A stretch of DNA of 64,000 nt from UWMA-0277 sp965183885 (GTDB taxonomy: Bacteria > Bacteroidota > Bacteroidia > Flavobacteriales > BACL11), in NCBI GenBank assembly GCA_965183885.1, contig OZ238992.1, forward strand, positions 682,001 through 746,000. The letters run 5' to 3'. Position 1 is the first letter of the stretch; each line of letters starts with the position of its first letter. A program made the position numbers and the translations under genes. Positions 36,551 to 45,846 of the stretch are shown piece after piece. The notes below the pieces were generated by a model. That model was not told the DNA's origin and did no database searches. It saw only the letters and a list, made by a program, of their open reading frames with translations.

Positions 36551-37738
36551 TTATAATCCTAAGAAACCTTTTACATCTCCTCCCATTAAATGTTCTGTTG
36601 GGTTTTCTAAACATTCTTTTACTCTCACTAAGAATCCTACTGACTCTCTACCATCAATAATTCTATGATCATAAGAAAGAGCTACATACATAATAGGTCT
36701 TATCTTTACCTCACCATTAACTGCCATTGGACGCTCTACAATATTATGCATTCCTAAAATTGCAGATTGTGGAGGATTAATAATAGGTGTTGAAAGCATA
36801 GAACCAAATACACCACCATTAGTAATTGTAAAAGTTCCACCTAACATTTCGTTAACCGTAATTTTTCCATCTCTAGCTTTTATTGCCAAGCGCTTAATCT
36901 CTGATTCCACCTCTTGGAAATTCATTAGCTCTGCATTCCTAACCACAGGAACCATTAATCCCTTAGGAGCACTTACTGCAATACCTATATCCGAATAATT
37001 ATGATGGATTACTTCATTACCATCAATCATAGCATTTACATCTTTAAACTCGGCAAGAGCAGTAGTAACCGCCTTAGTAAAGAATGACATAAAACCTAAG
37101 CCTACACCATACTTTTCCTTAAAAGCTTCTTTATACTGCTTTCTAATTTCAAAAATTGCAGTCATATCTACCTCATTAAAAGTAGTAAGCATAGCAGTTT
37201 CGTTCTTTACAGTAACCAATCTACTCGCAATTTTTCTTCTTAATGAAGACATCTTTTTACGAGAAGTACCTCTTGGCCCATCAGTTGAAGAACCATTAAT
37301 TGCACCTAAAACATCTACCTTAGTAATTTTTCCTGCTTCACCTGTTCCCTTCAATTCTTTAGCTGAGATATCGTGCTCACTAATCATAGCAGATGCCAAT
37401 GGTGTTGCTTTTGCACCTCCTAAATCTGCACTTGCTTTTGCAGCAGCCTTTGGAGCTTCAGTAGTTTCTTCTTTAGCAGGTTTTGCTTTTGCTACTCCTT
37501 TTGCTGAAGTATCAATAATACAAACTACATCACCAACAGCTACTGTTTCACCATCACCTACAATAATCTTAATAGTTCCACTTTCTTCAGCTGGTAATTC
37601 TAAAGTTGCTTTATCAGAATCTATTTCTGCAATAGATTGATCTTTCTCTACATAATCGCCATCTTCAACTAGCCATTCTGCAATTTCTACTTCTGATATT
37701 GACTCTCCCGGACTTGGGACCTTCATTTCTAATAACAT
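36551..37738 (-). CDS. sucB: 2-oxoglutarate dehydrogenase E2, dihydrolipoyl succinyltransferase
   Basis: A 395-residue E2 subunit. Lipoyl domain 1-75, with the lipoylated Lys in DSDKATLELP; an Ala/Lys-rich linker (about 80-105); E3-binding domain (about 108-145; ATPLASAMISEHDI); catalytic domain (about 165-395), ending in SYDHRIIDGRESVGFLV with the catalytic His and Asp. It moves the succinyl group from E1 to CoA. It follows sucA by 3 nt. The E3 gene (lpd) is not in the window. Confidence 0.95.
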   Translation of the reverse strand: MLLEMKVPSPGESISEVEIAEWLVEDGDYVEKDQSIAEIDSDKATLELPAEESGTIKIIVGDGETVAVGDVVCIIDTSAKGVAKAKPAKEETTEAPKAAAKASADLGGAKATPLASAMISEHDISAKELKGTGEAGKITKVDVLGAINGSSTDGPRGTSRKKMSSLRRKIASRLVTVKNETAMLTTFNEVDMTAIFEIRKQYKEAFKEKYGVGLGFMSFFTKAVTTALAEFKDVNAMIDGNEVIHHNYSDIGIAVSAPKGLMVPVVRNAELMNFQEVESEIKRLAIKARDGKITVNEMLGGTFTITNGGVFGSMLSTPIINPPQSAILGMHNIVERPMAVNGEVKIRPIMYVALSYDHRIIDGRESVGFLVRVKECLENPTEHLMGGDVKGFLGL

Positions 37739-37741
37739 GTC

Positions 37742-40444
37742 TTATTTTTTAAAAACTTTATCAATTAATTCGTTTTGTTCTACTGCTGAAGTTTTACTTG
37801 AACCTGTAGCAGTTGCTGCTGATGCCTCTCTTGCGATAACATCAATTCCAAATGTTCTTAGCTCAGACAGAATAAATGTCCAAGCACCCATATTTTCTGG
37901 TTCTTCTTGTACCCAAACTACCTCTTTAGCATTGTATTTTTCAATCAATCCTTTTATTCCTTTTTTATCTAATGGGAACAATTGTTCTACTCTTACTAAA
38001 GCTACATTTTCTGCACCCTCTTTTTCTCTTCTATCCAATAATTCATAGTAGATTTTTCCGCTACAAAGCACTAACCTTTCTACTGATTTTGGATTAATCG
38101 TGTCATCAATAACCCCTTCAAACTTCCCATCTGCCAAATCTGAAATAGACGACACACACTTAGGGTGTCTTAATAAACTCTTAGGTGTAAACACTACTAA
38201 AGGCTTTCTGAAATCCCTTTTTAGCTGTCTTCTCATCATATGATAGAAATTAGCAGGAGTAGTACAGTTTACAATTTGCATATTATACTTCGCACAAAGC
38301 TGTAAGTATCTTTCTAATCGTGCTGAAGAATGCTCTGCACCTTGCCCTTCATATCCATGAGGCAATAACATTACTAGTCCACTCATCACCTTCCATTTAT
38401 CCTCTGCACAAGAAATAAATTGATCTAACATAATTTGAGCTCCATTAGAGAAATCTCCAAATTGTGCTTCCCAAATTGTAAGTGAATTTGGTAAAGTCAT
38501 AGAATATCCATAATCAAAACCAAGCACTCCATATTCTGAGAGCAAAGAGTTATAAGCTTCAAATTTAGCCGTTTCACTAATATTATTTAAAGGACAAACT
38601 TCTTCCTCTGATTGTTCTACTTTAAGTACAGCATGCCTGTGCGAAAAAGTTCCTCTTTCTACATCCTGTCCACTTAATCTGATATCATGTCCCTCATCTA
38701 ATAAAGATGCATAAGCCAACAACTCACCCATTGCCCAATCTAAAGAATCAGATACTTCTACCATCTTTTTTCTATCAGCCAAAAGCTTTCTAGTTTTCTT
38801 AAATAGCTTATCTGCCTCAGGAACATCATATAAATACTTTGCTAATTCCTTTAGCCTACCCTTAACTACATTAGTTTTACTCGACCCTTCAAAATTACCC
38901 TCAAAATTTCTTTTTATATCACTCCATTCTTCTTTTAAGAAAGGTGTAATTTTTGCTTTTTTAATTTCTTTTGCCTCATCAAACCTATCTTGTAATAGGT
39001 CCTGAAATTCTTTTTCCAATTCTTTAGCAATACTCGCCTCTACAACTCCCTCACTCATTAATTTCTCCTTATAAATCTCTCTTGGGTTAGGGTGTTTTGA
39101 TATTGCTTCGTATAATTTTGGCTGTGTAAATCTTGGCTCATCTCCTTCATTGTGTCCATACTTTCTATAACACAATAAATCAATAAATACATCCTTATGA
39201 TATTTTTGCCTGTACTCTACTGCCAATTGTAAAGCATGGACAACAGCTTCTACATCATCACCATTTACGTGCATTACTGGCGATAGTGTTACCTTAGCGA
39301 TATCTGTACAATAAGTACTTGATCTTGCATCTAAATAATTAGTTGTAAATCCAACCTGATTATTTACTGCAATATGAATTGTTCCTCCTGTTTTATATCC
39401 ATCTAGCTGAGCCATCTGAATAACCTCATATACCACTCCTTGTCCTGCAAGTGCTGCATCACCATGCAATAATATTGGTAATGTTTTCTTTAAATCACCT
39501 CCATATTTACTATCTAACTTTGCTCTAGTAATTCCTTCAACAACAGGATCAACAGCCTCTAAGTGAGATGGATTAGGAGTTAAATTTAGTTTGATGTTAT
39601 TTCCATTACTACATTTCTGAACTGAAGTAAACCCTAAGTGATACTTTACATCTCCTGCAATATTATCATCTTCATATAGCTTCCCTTCAAATTCTGAAAA
39701 TATTTCTTTATACGTCTTGTTGAAGATATTTGCTAATACATTTAACCTTCCTCTATGTGCCATACCCATAACAAACTCTTCTACTCCTAGCTCTGAACTG
39801 TGTTCTACTAAAGCATCTAAGGCTGGAATTAAAGATTCTGCTCCTTCCAGTGAGAATCTCTTTTGTCCTACAAACTTTTTATGTAAAAAGTTCTCAAATG
39901 CTACAGCCTGATTTAATTTATGTAAAATATGTTTCTTTTGAGTAACTTCAAATTTTGGAGTATTTGAATTTTTATGTAATCTATTCTTAATCCATTCAAT
40001 TTCTTTAGGATCACGAATATACATGTACTCCACTCCAATTGATTGGCAATATACTTTTTTAAGATGTGCTATAATATCTGAAAGTTTTGCAGCACCAATC
40101 CCTACCTGCTCTCCAGCCTGAAACTCAATATCTAAATCTGATTCTTCTAAACCAAAATTTTTATAATCTAAAGTTGGAGTATACTTTCTTCGCTCTCTTA
40201 CTGGATTTGTTTTAGTAAATAAGTGACCACTCTTACGATAAGCATTTATCAAGTCTATCACCTTAAATTCTTTTTGAAAAGCTTGAGGAATATCATCCTC
40301 AGAATATACTTCTTTTGCAAAGTCGAAACCTTGAAAGAAACTACTCCATTCTTCACTTATGCTCTGTGGGTCTTGCTGAAACTTGTCGTACATCTGCTCC
40401 ACTAAACCCGTATGTAATGCTCCTAAAAAGGAAAACTTATCCAT
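37742..40444 (-). CDS. sucA: 2-oxoglutarate dehydrogenase E1
   Basis: A 900-residue thiamine diphosphate enzyme that decarboxylates 2-oxoglutarate in the TCA cycle. Residues include an E1o N-terminal targeting segment, EGAESLIPALDALVEHS, GMAHRGRLNVLAN, HGDAALAGQGVVYE, the TDP motif NNQVGFTTN, HVNGDDVEAV, and the C-terminal transketolase half with MLLPHGYEGQGAEHSSARLE. I choose the ATG at 40444 (MDKFSFLG), where homology begins; a TTG upstream is part of the promoter box itself. It leads the sucAB operon. Confidence 0.95.
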   Translation of the reverse strand: MDKFSFLGALHTGLVEQMYDKFQQDPQSISEEWSSFFQGFDFAKEVYSEDDIPQAFQKEFKVIDLINAYRKSGHLFTKTNPVRERRKYTPTLDYKNFGLEESDLDIEFQAGEQVGIGAAKLSDIIAHLKKVYCQSIGVEYMYIRDPKEIEWIKNRLHKNSNTPKFEVTQKKHILHKLNQAVAFENFLHKKFVGQKRFSLEGAESLIPALDALVEHSSELGVEEFVMGMAHRGRLNVLANIFNKTYKEIFSEFEGKLYEDDNIAGDVKYHLGFTSVQKCSNGNNIKLNLTPNPSHLEAVDPVVEGITRAKLDSKYGGDLKKTLPILLHGDAALAGQGVVYEVIQMAQLDGYKTGGTIHIAVNNQVGFTTNYLDARSSTYCTDIAKVTLSPVMHVNGDDVEAVVHALQLAVEYRQKYHKDVFIDLLCYRKYGHNEGDEPRFTQPKLYEAISKHPNPREIYKEKLMSEGVVEASIAKELEKEFQDLLQDRFDEAKEIKKAKITPFLKEEWSDIKRNFEGNFEGSSKTNVVKGRLKELAKYLYDVPEADKLFKKTRKLLADRKKMVEVSDSLDWAMGELLAYASLLDEGHDIRLSGQDVERGTFSHRHAVLKVEQSEEEVCPLNNISETAKFEAYNSLLSEYGVLGFDYGYSMTLPNSLTIWEAQFGDFSNGAQIMLDQFISCAEDKWKVMSGLVMLLPHGYEGQGAEHSSARLERYLQLCAKYNMQIVNCTTPANFYHMMRRQLKRDFRKPLVVFTPKSLLRHPKCVSSISDLADGKFEGVIDDTINPKSVERLVLCSGKIYYELLDRREKEGAENVALVRVEQLFPLDKKGIKGLIEKYNAKEVVWVQEEPENMGAWTFILSELRTFGIDVIAREASAATATGSSKTSAVEQNELIDKVFKK

Positions 40445-40468
40445 TCTATAATTGGTAAAATTTAGATG

Positions 40469-40476
40469 CAAAATTA
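40469..40476 (-). promoter_or_regulatory. TAnnTTTG box for sucAB
   Basis: Minus-strand TAATTTTG, 24 nt upstream of the ATG at 40444. Confidence 0.65.
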
Positions 40477-40597
40477 TCTAATTTTATAAACCTAGCAGTA
40501 GAAAATAAAGATTTTATCCAATAATCTCAAATTCTTAAACTGAATAGCGCCTTTAGCAGCACAATAAAAAGAGAATGATTGAAAAAACATCAAATTA

Positions 40598-40942
40598 CTA
40601 ACTGCTGTATTTTTTTCGCAATACTACCTTATACAGCTCTCTTTTCACAATTAATTCTGCCAACATCTCATTAAAAGTAAGCTCCGTAACCTGCATTGTT
40701 TCTTTTACCTTCTCTTCTGACAAATCAATACGATACAATAAATTTAAAATTCGTGTTGGATCTTTCTCATTTAAAGCATTAACAAGATAGCTAGTAAACT
40801 CAAAAAGTTGGGTGTAATTTTTTACAGGCTTAATAATGTCAAAATTTATGCCTACCATCAAAAAATCTTTCTCAAGCTGAACTACAGTTTCTTCAAGATA
40901 TTCATTGGCTTTAAGCTGTGCATCTAAAGCTACTAAATCCAT
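40598..40942 (-). CDS. Conserved hypothetical protein, helical
   Basis: A 114-residue protein, not recognised by name. It appears all-helical and acidic-basic mixed, with no signal peptide or membrane segment. Its start overlaps the polyprenyl synthase stop by one base, so it is the last gene of a four-gene operon (transporter, rmlA, polyprenyl synthase, this). The seam conservation suggests a role tied to the synthase, but nothing in the sequence shows what it is. Confidence 0.7.
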   Translation of the reverse strand: MDLVALDAQLKANEYLEETVVQLEKDFLMVGINFDIIKPVKNYTQLFEFTSYLVNALNEKDPTRILNLLYRIDLSEEKVKETMQVTELTFNEMLAELIVKRELYKVVLRKKYSS

Positions 40943-41910
40943 TAGCTAACTCTAGCTAATAACAATTCTGAGAAATGCATTAAGTGCTCTTTATTCTTTA
41001 CTGACACTGCATCAAGGTGTTTCATAGCTATACTATGATACTCTTTCATTAAATCCGTAGTGTGCTTAGGAATTTCTAAAGCAGAAAAAATTGACTTAAC
41101 AGCCGCTACTTTTTCTTCAGCATTAGCAGTATTCTCTGAGAAATAGTTCTTCAATTCTTGGTGTTGTTCTGGGCTCGAAACCTCTAAAGCTTTCAGATAT
41201 AAATATGTTTTTTTATTTGCTAAAACATCTCCTCCCACTTGCTTTCCAAATGTATCTGGGTTCCCAAAAGCATCTAATAAATCATCTTTCAACTGAAAAG
41301 CAATTCCCATATTTCTACCAAACTCATACAAATGATTTGCATCTGTTACACTTGCACCTGCTGTAATAGCTCCTATCTGCAAAGCTGCAGCTAATAATAC
41401 TGATGTTTTATACTCAATCATTTTTAAATAATCTGCAATACTTACAGCATCCTGAGTTTCAAAATCCATATCCCACTGCTGCCCTTCGCATACCTCAATT
41501 GCAGCCTTACTAAATACAGATAAGACCTCTTTAACAACAGCCTGATCCGCAGTAGTCATTAATTGATAGGCTTGCACTAACATCGTATCTCCTGAAAGAA
41601 TTGCCACATTATTATTCCATTTTTCATGAACTGTTTGTTGCCCCCTCCTAAGTGGAGCATCATCCATAATATCATCATGTAATAAAGTGAAATTATGAAA
41701 AACCTCTATGGCTAAAGCAGGTTTAACAGCAGCACTTATATCGCTATTAAATAACTGGTGTGCCATTAGAACCAAGACAGGACGCATACGCTTAGCTCCT
41801 AAACCCAAAATATAATCAATAGGCTGGTATAACTGGCTTGGCGTTTCAGGATAATTAATCCCCTCTAACTCTTGCTCAATTAGTAAGCGTAGTTCATCTA
41901 ATGTTTGCAT
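40942..41910 (-). CDS. Polyprenyl synthetase (trans-isoprenyl diphosphate synthase)
   Basis: A 322-residue trans-prenyltransferase. The first Asp-rich motif is HDDIMDDAPLRRG (about 78-90), the second FQLKDDLLDAFG (about 218-229); GAKRMRPVL (about 38-46) is the usual substrate-binding Lys/Arg region. It condenses isopentenyl diphosphate with an allylic diphosphate. Chain length (farnesyl, geranylgeranyl or longer) cannot be read with certainty. Overlaps rmlA by one base. Confidence 0.9.
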   Translation of the reverse strand: MQTLDELRLLIEQELEGINYPETPSQLYQPIDYILGLGAKRMRPVLVLMAHQLFNSDISAAVKPALAIEVFHNFTLLHDDIMDDAPLRRGQQTVHEKWNNNVAILSGDTMLVQAYQLMTTADQAVVKEVLSVFSKAAIEVCEGQQWDMDFETQDAVSIADYLKMIEYKTSVLLAAALQIGAITAGASVTDANHLYEFGRNMGIAFQLKDDLLDAFGNPDTFGKQVGGDVLANKKTYLYLKALEVSSPEQHQELKNYFSENTANAEEKVAAVKSIFSALEIPKHTTDLMKEYHSIAMKHLDAVSVKNKEHLMHFSELLLARVS

Positions 41911-42767
41911 TATTTATCAGCTAATTTAACTAGATAATCGCCGTAACCACTCTTACGCAATGGCTCTGCAATTTTTAATAACTGAGCTTTATCAATAAAG
42001 CCCATCTTATAAGCTGCTTCTTCTATACATCCTATTTTTCTTCCTTGTCGTTCTTCAATTACCTGCACATATTGGTTGGCTTGCATTAGCGACTGAAAAG
42101 TACCTGTATCTAACCAAGCTACTCCTCTCCCTAACAAACGGACATCAAGCGTTCCTCTTTTTAAGTATTCCTTATTTACATCTGTAATTTCATATTCACC
42201 TCTAGCTGAGGGCTTAATATTTTTTGCGATTTCAACAACTGAATTGTCATAATAATATAATCCTGGAACAGCATAATTAGATTTTGGATTCTCAGGTTTT
42301 TCCTCAATAGAAAGCACCTTAAAGTTCTCATCATATTCTACAACACCATAGCGTTCAGGATCATTAACATGGTAACCAAAAACAATTCCTCCATCTACAT
42401 TTCTACATGATGTTAAAGTATCAACTTTCATTTGAAAGATATTATCTCCCAAGATTAGACATACCTTATCATCCCCTATAAACTCTTCTCCAATTACAAA
42501 GGCTTGAGCTAAACCATTAGGATTTTCTTGTACTTTATATTCAAACTTACAACCTAAGCTGCTACCATCACCCAATAGTTTTTTAAATAAAGGTAAATCA
42601 TGAGGGGTAGAAATAATTAGAATCTCTCTTATTCCAGAGTACAATAACGTTGATAAAGGATAATAAATCATGGGTTTATCGTAAATAGGCATCATCTGCT
42701 TACTTACTGCTAACGTTAAAGGATGTAGTCTTGTTCCTGACCCTCCTGCTAATATTATTCCTTTCAT
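41910..42767 (-). CDS. rmlA: Glucose-1-phosphate thymidylyltransferase RmlA
   Basis: A 285-residue nucleotidyltransferase that makes dTDP-glucose, the first step to dTDP-rhamnose and related sugars. The N-terminal GGSGTRLHPLTLAVSKQMMP motif and IYDKPMIYYPLSTL, plus CLILGDNIF and EKPENPKSNYAVPGLYYYD, are diagnostic. Other rml genes are not in the window. It sits 5 nt after the RND transporter gene. Confidence 0.9.
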   Translation of the reverse strand: MKGIILAGGSGTRLHPLTLAVSKQMMPIYDKPMIYYPLSTLLYSGIREILIISTPHDLPLFKKLLGDGSSLGCKFEYKVQENPNGLAQAFVIGEEFIGDDKVCLILGDNIFQMKVDTLTSCRNVDGGIVFGYHVNDPERYGVVEYDENFKVLSIEEKPENPKSNYAVPGLYYYDNSVVEIAKNIKPSARGEYEITDVNKEYLKRGTLDVRLLGRGVAWLDTGTFQSLMQANQYVQVIEERQGRKIGCIEEAAYKMGFIDKAQLLKIAEPLRKSGYGDYLVKLADK

Positions 42768-42772
42768 AATTA

Positions 42773-45154
42773 CTATTTATTTCGTTTTACTTTTAGCTCA
42801 TCCAACTCAATATCTTCTTCTTCATCAAAAATATCAAGCAAAGGCTCATTAAAAGACTCTGTTGTAATTGCTCTTTCTAAAGAAAGTAAAAGTGCTGGCA
42901 ATAACAATAGATTGGCTAGCATCGCTAATAATAGCGTAATTGAAACCAACAAACCAAGAGCTATAGTTCCTCCAAAATCAGAGGCTATAAAGATAAAAAA
43001 TCCAAAGAAAAGAACAACTGATGTATAGAACATACTTACACCTGTCTCTTTTAGTGCTGCAATAACTGATTTTTTAATGTACCAATTATTAGCAAGTAAC
43101 TCTTGTCTGTACTTTGCTAAAAAGTGAATAGTATCATCAACAGAAATACCAAATGCTATACTAAACACTAGTATTGTAGAAGGCTTTAATGCAATGCCAA
43201 AATAACCCATAATTGCCCCAGTAAGTAATAAAGGAATAAGATTTGGGATAAGTGAAACAACCACCATTCTGAATGAATTAAACATCCAAGCCATAAATAT
43301 TGAAATCAGTACAATTACCAATAAAAGACTAAGCATTAGATTTTTAATAAGAAATTTTGTCCCATTTAAGAATACTATACTACTTCCTGTTACTGTAACA
43401 GTATACTTATCAGGATTAAAAATAGTATTAATTTTAGGAATTAAATCCATAAATATACTATCCATTCTTGAAGTACTAATATCTGCCATTCGCAAACTAA
43501 TTCGAGCTTCCTGCTTAAGGCTATCCATAAGTAAAACATCAGTATTTAGCCCCTCCGCACTATTTGTTAAATAAGATAGTAATAGCCTTTGTTCCTGAGC
43601 ATTTGGCAAAGCATAATAAGCTGAATCTCCATTATAGAATGCTTGCTTACTATACTTAACTCCATTAATATATGAACTAGGTTTAGAAAACTCTTTATAT
43701 GTAGAAAGTAAATTTTCTAGTTTCTCAATCTTAGCTAAATTATATGATTTTAACAAACCATTTTTCTTTTTTGTATCTACTATTACCTCTAAAGGCATTA
43801 CCCCTCCAAAATTTGATTCAAAAAATTTCAGATCTTTATACAAACTCTCCTCTTTTGGCAAATCATCGGTAAGATTCCCTGTTGTTTTTACCAGATTAAC
43901 TCCATAAAATCCTATTATAGCAAGAATAACTGTAACTATATAAATTGCTCTTCTTCTGTGCTGTACTAAATATGTTAAGAACGCAACTATTTGCTTAACC
44001 CACTGCTTATCTAAATGTTTTGTATGCCGTTTCTTTGGGGGGCTAGCAAAACTGAAAAATATTGGAATAATAATAATTGAAAGCAGAAAAATAAATAAAA
44101 TATTGATTGAAGCAATAACTCCAAACTCTTGTAATGTTTGACTTTTAGTAAGTATAAAAGCTGCAAAACCTGAAGCAGTTGTAATATTAGTTAGAAGCGT
44201 AATATTCCCAATTTTAAGCACCATTCTTTTTAATGCTTTTGCTTTGTTTTTATGGTTCTTAAATTCATTATGGAATTTATTAATCAGAAATATACAATTA
44301 GGAATTCCAATAACAATTATTACTGGAGGTACTAAAGCCATTAATATTGATATTTCATAATCAAATAAGGCCATGGTACCAAATGCCCAAATTACACCTA
44401 CAATTACTACTACCATTGATACAATGGTTGCCTTAAATGATCGGAAAAACAAAAACAATATAAATGATGTGATAAGTAAAGTAAGTACAATAAATACTGA
44501 TATTTCCTCTTTTACTTTTATAGAGTCTACTGTTCTGATATAAGGTAATCCTGAGTAATGTACTTTAACCCCATATTTATCAGCATAAGCGTCTGTAATC
44601 TCTTTAATAGAAAAGATAAGGTCTTTTCTTCCTGGGGTCTGCATTATAGCATTTTCCAGTTTTATCATTACTGCTGTTACATTTCCACTACTATTACTAA
44701 GGATTCCCTGGTAAAAAGGCTGTGCCAAAAATACATTGTAAGCTGAATCTAAAGCTTTCTGCGTAACTATCTCTGAAGTATACCACGGCTTAGTTTCAAA
44801 AGTCTTTTTTTCCTTATTTTTAATCAGTATAGGGAAATCTGTTAATCCAACTAAAGCTTCAACTCCTTCTATTTCCTTAATCTCTTTTGAAATATTATCC
44901 CAGTCTTTTAAATGCGCTACAGTACATAAACTATCATCTTCTATTGCAATTGCAAGAATACTATGTTGTCCATATTTTCTATTGAAATTGTCATAATCAA
45001 TATATACTTGATGATCCTCAGGCAATATCTTTGCCATGGTATAAGACAAGCGTACACCAGTAGCTGCATGAAACATATAAGTTGTTAAGGCAACTAATAA
45101 AACGATAAAAAGGACTCTATATCTTAAGATAATTCTGGAAAGTAAATTCCACAT
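42773..45154 (-). CDS. RND/MMPL superfamily transporter
   Basis: A 793-residue inner membrane protein with the two-fold RND layout: one helix near residues 13-30, a periplasmic domain (about 45-215), five helices (about 220-370), a second single helix (about 395-415), a second periplasmic domain (about 420-610) and a closing five-helix bundle (about 615-770). The second bundle has ISVDDTIHFLAKYRQELL, a typical MMPL/patched-type sequence with the paired Asp used for proton coupling. The acidic C terminus (DEEEDIELDE) is cytoplasmic. Substrate unknown; in operon with rmlA and a prenyl synthase, so lipid or polyprenol export is possible. Confidence 0.85.
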   Translation of the reverse strand: MWNLLSRIILRYRVLFIVLLVALTTYMFHAATGVRLSYTMAKILPEDHQVYIDYDNFNRKYGQHSILAIAIEDDSLCTVAHLKDWDNISKEIKEIEGVEALVGLTDFPILIKNKEKKTFETKPWYTSEIVTQKALDSAYNVFLAQPFYQGILSNSSGNVTAVMIKLENAIMQTPGRKDLIFSIKEITDAYADKYGVKVHYSGLPYIRTVDSIKVKEEISVFIVLTLLITSFILFLFFRSFKATIVSMVVVIVGVIWAFGTMALFDYEISILMALVPPVIIVIGIPNCIFLINKFHNEFKNHKNKAKALKRMVLKIGNITLLTNITTASGFAAFILTKSQTLQEFGVIASINILFIFLLSIIIIPIFFSFASPPKKRHTKHLDKQWVKQIVAFLTYLVQHRRRAIYIVTVILAIIGFYGVNLVKTTGNLTDDLPKEESLYKDLKFFESNFGGVMPLEVIVDTKKKNGLLKSYNLAKIEKLENLLSTYKEFSKPSSYINGVKYSKQAFYNGDSAYYALPNAQEQRLLLSYLTNSAEGLNTDVLLMDSLKQEARISLRMADISTSRMDSIFMDLIPKINTIFNPDKYTVTVTGSSIVFLNGTKFLIKNLMLSLLLVIVLISIFMAWMFNSFRMVVVSLIPNLIPLLLTGAIMGYFGIALKPSTILVFSIAFGISVDDTIHFLAKYRQELLANNWYIKKSVIAALKETGVSMFYTSVVLFFGFFIFIASDFGGTIALGLLVSITLLLAMLANLLLLPALLLSLERAITTESFNEPLLDIFDEEEDIELDELKVKRNK

Positions 45155-45207
45155 ATTTTATATAATAATTTTGCTAAAAACTTTAATTTTAAAAGTTAGT
45201 AAATTGC

Positions 45208-45220
45208 TGTGTGTGTGTGT
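45208..45220. repeat. Short (TG)n tract upstream of the RND transporter
   Basis: Six and a half TG units, 54-66 nt upstream of the transporter start and right beside the frr terminator. It lies where a promoter spacer would be, but no TAnnTTTG box is visible next to it. Confidence 0.6.
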
Positions 45221-45247
45221 AAAAAAAGGAGCTATAAAAGCTCCTTT
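45221..45247 (-). terminator. Terminator of the pyrH-frr genes
   Basis: The stem AAAGGAGCT/AGCTCCTTT with ATAAA loop, read on the minus strand into a T-run (45221-45227), 21 bp past the frr stop. Confidence 0.85.
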
Positions 45248-45267
45248 AAAATTTGCATTACCAAATA

Positions 45268-45831
45268 CTAAACTGTCATTATATCTGCTTCTTTTGAAAC
45301 AAATATCTTATCAATATTTGCTGTAAATGTATTAGTTAGCGACTGTACACTTTCTTCAGCTCCTCTTACTAAATCCTCTGATAAGCCATCCTTTCCTAAC
45401 TTTTTCATTTCGTCATTAGCCTTTTGTCTAATATTTCTAACACTCACTTTAGCATTCTCTATTTCAGCCTTTACTTGTCTAACTAAATCCTTTCTTCTTT
45501 CTTCTGTTAAAGGCGGAACATTAATGATAACTCTCTCTCCATTATTTGAAGGATTAAATCCAAGGTTTGCGTCAGAAATTGCTTTCTCTATCTCAGTAAT
45601 TAAACCCTTATCAAATGGTTGTATTGATAATGTTTGAGCATCAGGAGTGGAAATATTAGCTGCTTGTGCTAATGGGGTCATTACCCCATAATAATCTACT
45701 TTTACCATTCTTAACATCTGAGGGCTTGCTTTTCCTGCTCTAATTTTACCCAATACTTGCTCTAAATGCTGTATTGCTTCTTGCATTTGTTCTTTTGCAA
45801 CATCTAAATGAAAATCTATCTCTTCTGACAT
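45268..45831 (-). CDS. frr: Ribosome recycling factor
   Basis: A 187-residue factor that, with EF-G, splits the post-termination ribosome. GKIRAGKASPQML (about 27-39), PLAQAANISTPDAQTL, ERVIINVPPLTEERRKDL and NIRQKANDEMKK are the standard RRF segments. It starts 15 nt after pyrH. Confidence 0.95.
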   Translation of the reverse strand: MSEEIDFHLDVAKEQMQEAIQHLEQVLGKIRAGKASPQMLRMVKVDYYGVMTPLAQAANISTPDAQTLSIQPFDKGLITEIEKAISDANLGFNPSNNGERVIINVPPLTEERRKDLVRQVKAEIENAKVSVRNIRQKANDEMKKLGKDGLSEDLVRGAEESVQSLTNTFTANIDKIFVSKEADIMTV

Positions 45832-45846
45832 AATATATTAATTGTA

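Noticed and set aside
41910..42767. A full dTDP-rhamnose or surface polysaccharide cluster around rmlA
   Set aside because: No rmlB, C or D and no wzx/wzy-type genes are in the window; rmlA is embedded in an operon with a transporter and a prenyl synthase.
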